Shown here in pieces: positions 31,826 through 34,463 of a DNA stretch of 34,463 bases. A program made the translations under genes and the position numbers. The notes below the pieces were generated by a model that was not told the DNA's origin, ran no database searches, and saw only the letters and a list, made by a program, of their open reading frames with translations. The stretch's first letter is position 1. Each line of letters starts with the position of its first letter. This stretch comes from Polyangiaceae bacterium (GTDB lineage: Bacteria > Myxococcota_A > Polyangia > Polyangiales > Polyangiaceae), in assembly GCA_029266615.1 (NCBI GenBank), contig JAQSWN010000054.1, positions 1 to 34,463 of the forward strand, written 5' to 3'.

Positions 31826-32527
31826 TCAATCCAGCGCAGAACCGCGGAAAAACTCAGGATCCAACGCGGTGACGGCGTTGAGCACGTTGGCGGCGACGTC
31901 CGACATGGCGCCTACGCCGAGGATGTGGGCGACGCGGTCGTGCGGGATGAGCCGCTCCGCGTCCGCGTAGACGCCCGCTAGGCGCGCTTGCAGATCGCGC
32001 GTCTCGAACATCTCCTCGAGCCCGCCCCGTGTCCGGCGGCGCTCCTCCGCTACTTCCACCGGCACGTCGATCACGAGGGTCAAGTCGGGTCGGAGCGCGG
32101 CGGCGTTGAGCTCGCGGATCCACGGCACGACTTTGTCGCCGTTGGGCGCGGTGCACGACTGGTAAGCGAGGCTGGACAAGTCGTAGCGATCGCTCAGCAC
32201 GACCGCGCCTTCGCGCAGCGCGGGCACGACCGTGGAGTCCAGATGATCCATGCGGTCCGCCGCGAACAAGAGCGCCATCGTCGACCAGGCGAACGACCGC
32301 GGGCCGGCCGCGTCCGCGACGAACAGCCGCTTCTGCAGTACCTGGCGAATGAGCGCGCCGACCGGACCCGAGGTCGGCTCGCACGTCTCGACCACTTTGA
32401 GGCCGCGCTGCCGCAGCGCCTTGCCGAGCAGCTTGGTGTGGGTGGTGCTGCCCGAGCCGTCGATGCCCTCCAGCACGATGAAAGCGCCGGGAAACCGCCG
32501 CTCTGCCGTCGAGTGTTCTGCGCTCAT
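31826..32527 (-). CDS. tmk: thymidylate kinase (dTMP kinase) with altered P-loop
   Basis: Phosphorylates dTMP to dTDP with ATP. 233 residues from the ATG at 32527. The DRY motif is D113-R114-Y115 in LSDRYDLSSLAYQ, VLEGIDGSGS starts the P-loop, and PDLTLVIDVPVEVAEERRRTRG is the Asp-Arg/LID region of the family. Anomaly: the P-loop reads GIDGSGSTTH, with Ser27 where Lys of GxxGxGK(S/T) is expected. The codon is AGC on the minus strand, read directly. It sits 10 bp behind panC and so is probably in the pantothenate operon. Upstream in-frame codons fall inside panC and are not used. Confidence 0.87.
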   Translation of the reverse strand: MSAEHSTAERRFPGAFIVLEGIDGSGSTTHTKLLGKALRQRGLKVVETCEPTSGPVGALIRQVLQKRLFVADAAGPRSFAWSTMALLFAADRMDHLDSTVVPALREGAVVLSDRYDLSSLAYQSCTAPNGDKVVPWIRELNAAALRPDLTLVIDVPVEVAEERRRTRGGLEEMFETRDLQARLAGVYADAERLIPHDRVAHILGVGAMSDVAANVLNAVTALDPEFFRGSALD

Positions 32528-32537
32528 ACCGTTTGCC

Positions 32538-33434
32538 TCAGCCCGACACGGCTGGCGCCGGGTCTTCCCCCAGTACCAGATTGTCGATGAGGCGGGTGGT
32601 GCCACAGAAGGCGGCGAGCGCGATCAGCGCGCGCTCGCCAACGGTTGCATCCAGAGCGAACGGAAAAAGCCGTTCCGGATCGGCGATGTCCGCATAGTCG
32701 GGGCGTAGGCCCGCCGCCGACAGGGCCGCGCGCACCGGCTCGATCAGCTCGGCCGCACGCCGAACGCCGGCGTCAAAGCGCTCCGCCGCTCCCGCAAGCG
32801 CGCGCGGGATGGCGAGCGCGCGGCTCCGCTCGTCCGCCGACAGGTACGCGTTGCGCGAGCTGAGGGCCAAGCCGTCCGCGTCCCGCACCGTCGGCTCGCC
32901 GACGACCGTGACCGGGAGCCGCAAATCGCGCGCGAGCCGCTCGATGATCTTCAGCTGCTGAAAGTCTTTGCGGCCGAACAGGGCCGTGCACGGGCCCGCG
33001 ATCGCGAACAGCTTCGTGACCACCGTCGCGACCCCTTCGAAGTGCCCGGGCCGAAATGGGCCGCAAAAATGCTCGCTCAGCTCACCCACGCGAACTCGCG
33101 TCGTGTCGCCGGCCGGGTACATCTCGTCCGCGCTCGGGGAGAGCACCAAGTCTGCGCCCACGCCGGCGAGCAGCGCCACGTCGCGCTCCAAGGTCCGCGG
33201 ATACTTGGAGAAGTCTTCGTTCGGGCCGAATTGGGTGGGGTTCACGAAGATGCTCACCGCGACGCGATCCGCGTGACGACGGGCTGCCTCGACCAAGCGC
33301 AGATGGCCAGCGTGCAGAGCCCCCATGGTGGGGACGAAGCCGAGGCGCTCGCCTCGGCTTCGCACGGCGTCGCACGCGGCGCGGAACTCCGCAACCGTAC
33401 GCAGTACTCGTACCGAAGGCTCGCTCATCGTCAT
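32538..33434 (-). CDS. panC: pantothenate synthetase
   Basis: Condenses pantoate and beta-alanine with ATP to pantothenate, in the cytoplasm. 298 residues. The ATP-binding [11 protein letters not shown] has the HxGH motif, followed by [57 protein letters not shown], and [19 protein letters not shown] with the KMSKS-like SSRN. All family motifs are intact. Its ATG overlaps the panB stop by ATGA. A second ATG two codons later (33428) is also possible. The downstream gene is tmk; no panD is present in the window. Confidence 0.97.
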   Translation of the reverse strand: MTMSEPSVRVLRTVAEFRAACDAVRSRGERLGFVPTMGALHAGHLRLVEAARRHADRVAVSIFVNPTQFGPNEDFSKYPRTLERDVALLAGVGADLVLSPSADEMYPAGDTTRVRVGELSEHFCGPFRPGHFEGVATVVTKLFAIAGPCTALFGRKDFQQLKIIERLARDLRLPVTVVGEPTVRDADGLALSSRNAYLSADERSRALAIPRALAGAAERFDAGVRRAAELIEPVRAALSAAGLRPDYADIADPERLFPFALDATVGERALIALAAFCGTTRLIDNLVLGEDPAPAVSG

Positions 33435-34318
33435 TCTCCGCTCGCGGGGCCGTAGCCAGGCGGCAAGCTCCCGACGACGGGCTCATTGCCGGTCGGCTCC
33501 GCCTTGGGCGAGCTGCCGAAGGAGTGCGCGTCGCTAGGGAATGCGCCGCCCTGCACTTCCGCCACGTAGGCGCGCGTCGCCTCCACGATCACGTCGCCGA
33601 CCTCGGCGAAGCGCTTGACGAAGCGCGGTCGCAAATCTGGGTACATGCCCAGGAAATCGTAGCAAACGAGCACCTGCCCGTCGCAGTCGGGCCCGGCGCC
33701 GATACCCACCGTGGGAATGCTCACGCTCTGGGTGATGCGGTTGCCAAGCTCGCTCGGGATGCCCTCCAGCAGGAGCCCGAATGCGCCAGCTTGCTCGAGG
33801 ATCTTCGCATCTTCCACCAACCGCTCGGCGGCGTCCGCGCTGCGACCCTGCACGCGAAAGCCGCCCATGGCGTGCACGCTCTGCGGGGTCAAACCGATAT
33901 GCGCCATCACCGGAATGCTGGCGCTCACGATGCGCCGCACGTGCTCGGCAAAGTCGCGCCCCCCCTCGAGCTTGACGGATTCGCAGCCGCCCTCTTTCAG
34001 CAGCTTGCCGGCGGCCATCACCGCTTGCTCGGGCGAAGCTTGGTAGCTCATAAAAGGTAGATCCCCCATCACGTGCGCGCGCACGGCCGCGCGCGACACC
34101 GCGCGCCCGTGGTAACACATCTCGTCGAGCGTCACCGGCAGGGTGTTGGACAGACCCTGCACGACCATGCCGAGCGAGTCTCCGACGAGCAGCACGTCCG
34201 CTCCGCCCGCCTCCAGCAACTTCGCCATCGTCGCGTCGTACGCGGTCACCATCGCTATCTTCGGGCCTTGCGTCTTGCGCGCGCGCAGCGCCGGCACCGT
34301 GACTTTGGAGGAGGACAT
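33431..34318 (-). CDS. panB: ketopantoate hydroxymethyltransferase
   Basis: Transfers a hydroxymethyl group from methylene-tetrahydrofolate to 2-ketoisovalerate, the first committed step to pantothenate. 295 residues. Conserved blocks are [36 protein letters not shown] (Mg-binding Asp), [52 protein letters not shown], and [34 protein letters not shown]. The ATG at 34318 is preferred over a GTG at 34354 because it gives the usual short N-terminus. A ~35-residue C-terminal tail ([26 protein letters not shown]) is Pro/Ser/Gly-rich. Confidence 0.97.
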   Translation of the reverse strand: MSSSKVTVPALRARKTQGPKIAMVTAYDATMAKLLEAGGADVLLVGDSLGMVVQGLSNTLPVTLDEMCYHGRAVSRAAVRAHVMGDLPFMSYQASPEQAVMAAGKLLKEGGCESVKLEGGRDFAEHVRRIVSASIPVMAHIGLTPQSVHAMGGFRVQGRSADAAERLVEDAKILEQAGAFGLLLEGIPSELGNRITQSVSIPTVGIGAGPDCDGQVLVCYDFLGMYPDLRPRFVKRFAEVGDVIVEATRAYVAEVQGGAFPSDAHSFGSSPKAEPTGNEPVVGSLPPGYGPASGE

Positions 34319-34392
34319 CGCGCCCGAAACGTACTGCCGCGTGTCACGAGTCACAATGCGGGCGCGGCCAGCACAGATTCGGGGGGCTCGTG

Positions 34393-34459
34393 GGGGTAGG
34401 CCGGTCTCCCCGCCCAGCTGGGCGGGGTCGCCACGAAAGAAACTGGGCCTACCTACCCC
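34393..34459. repeat. nested palindrome upstream of panB
   Basis: A perfect 20-bp palindrome at 34408-34427 (CCCCGCCCAG and its complement, no spacer) is enclosed by outer arms GGGGTAGGCC (34393-34402) and GGCCTACCTACCCC (34446-34459), which pair with a 4-base bulge (the TACC duplicated on the right). This can fold into a long cruciform or hairpin about 75 bp upstream of the panB start. It may be a terminator of a gene beyond the window or an operator of panB. The window ends 4 bp further on. Confidence 0.7.
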
Positions 34460-34463
34460 GAAA

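Overview
The window is GC-rich (about two thirds G+C by eye), densely coded on both strands, and shows no rRNA, tRNA, insertion sequence, phage gene or CRISPR array. The protein content suggests a myxobacterium (Myxococcota, probably Polyangia). Evidence for this is the many lipoproteins with Gly/Ala/Ser-rich linkers, two LamG-domain lipoproteins, a Cys-rich lipoprotein, an ECF sigma factor coupled to a FecR/TPR protein, a stand-alone FlhB/SctU-type protein and a GspC-like lipoprotein. This assignment is inference from gene content; there is no taxonomic marker gene.

Layout. 1-5.8 kb: the 3' part of lysA converges on a 775-aa protein with a helicase-associated C-terminal domain; then come an HD-domain phosphohydrolase and a coupled exported protein. 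5.8-8.2 kb (minus): a cardiolipin-synthase-like phospholipase D protein coupled to a DUF482/GNAT-like protein. 8.2-10.2 kb: an M48-like lipoprotein metalloprotease followed 4 nt later by a FlhB/SctU-family switch protein. 10.2-13.2 kb: PspA, then a divergent ABC-2 ATPase, permease and 64-aa protein operon. 13.5-15.9 kb (minus): dihydrolipoyl dehydrogenase and a YceI protein. 16.1-18.0 kb (minus): a LamG lipoprotein coupled to a methyltransferase-fold protein. 18.2-20.5 kb: a lipoprotein aldose 1-epimerase and a Gfo/Idh/MocA oxidoreductase. 20.5-21.0 kb (minus): a small membrane-anchored protein. 21.2-25.2 kb: a four-gene unit of ECF sigma factor, FecR/TPR protein, proline-hinged beta-barrel-like protein and a second LamG lipoprotein, with every junction overlapping. 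25.2-27.75 kb (minus): a Cys-rich lipoprotein, a HEAT-repeat protein and a 2-oxoacid dehydrogenase E1 alpha. 27.97-31.25 kb: an Alv-type ferredoxin coupled to a barrel-like lipoprotein, another lipoprotein and a lipase. 31.2-34.3 kb (minus): panB, panC and tmk, then a GspC-like PDZ lipoprotein.

How the genes work together. Housekeeping is represented by lysine (lysA), pantothenate (panBC), dTTP (tmk) and 2-oxoacid oxidation (lpdA, E1 alpha). Most of the rest is envelope biology: phospholipid synthesis, PspA, an exporter, exported proteases and lipases, and putative surface LamG and barrel proteins. The most system-like locus is the sigma-FecR-barrel-LamG operon. It reads as a self-contained envelope sensing or display module, and its LamG protein has a paralog 6 kb away that is coupled to a methyltransferase-like gene.

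Non-coding signals worth attention are a repeat family in two convergent intergenic gaps, a 17-bp perfect inverted repeat upstream of the HD gene, an AT-rich control region with a 10-bp inverted repeat before the sigma operon, a nested palindrome upstream of panB, and a consensus-like promoter that implies a leaderless transcript at 29.2 kb. Four of the convergent gene pairs end within, or 2 nt from, each other.
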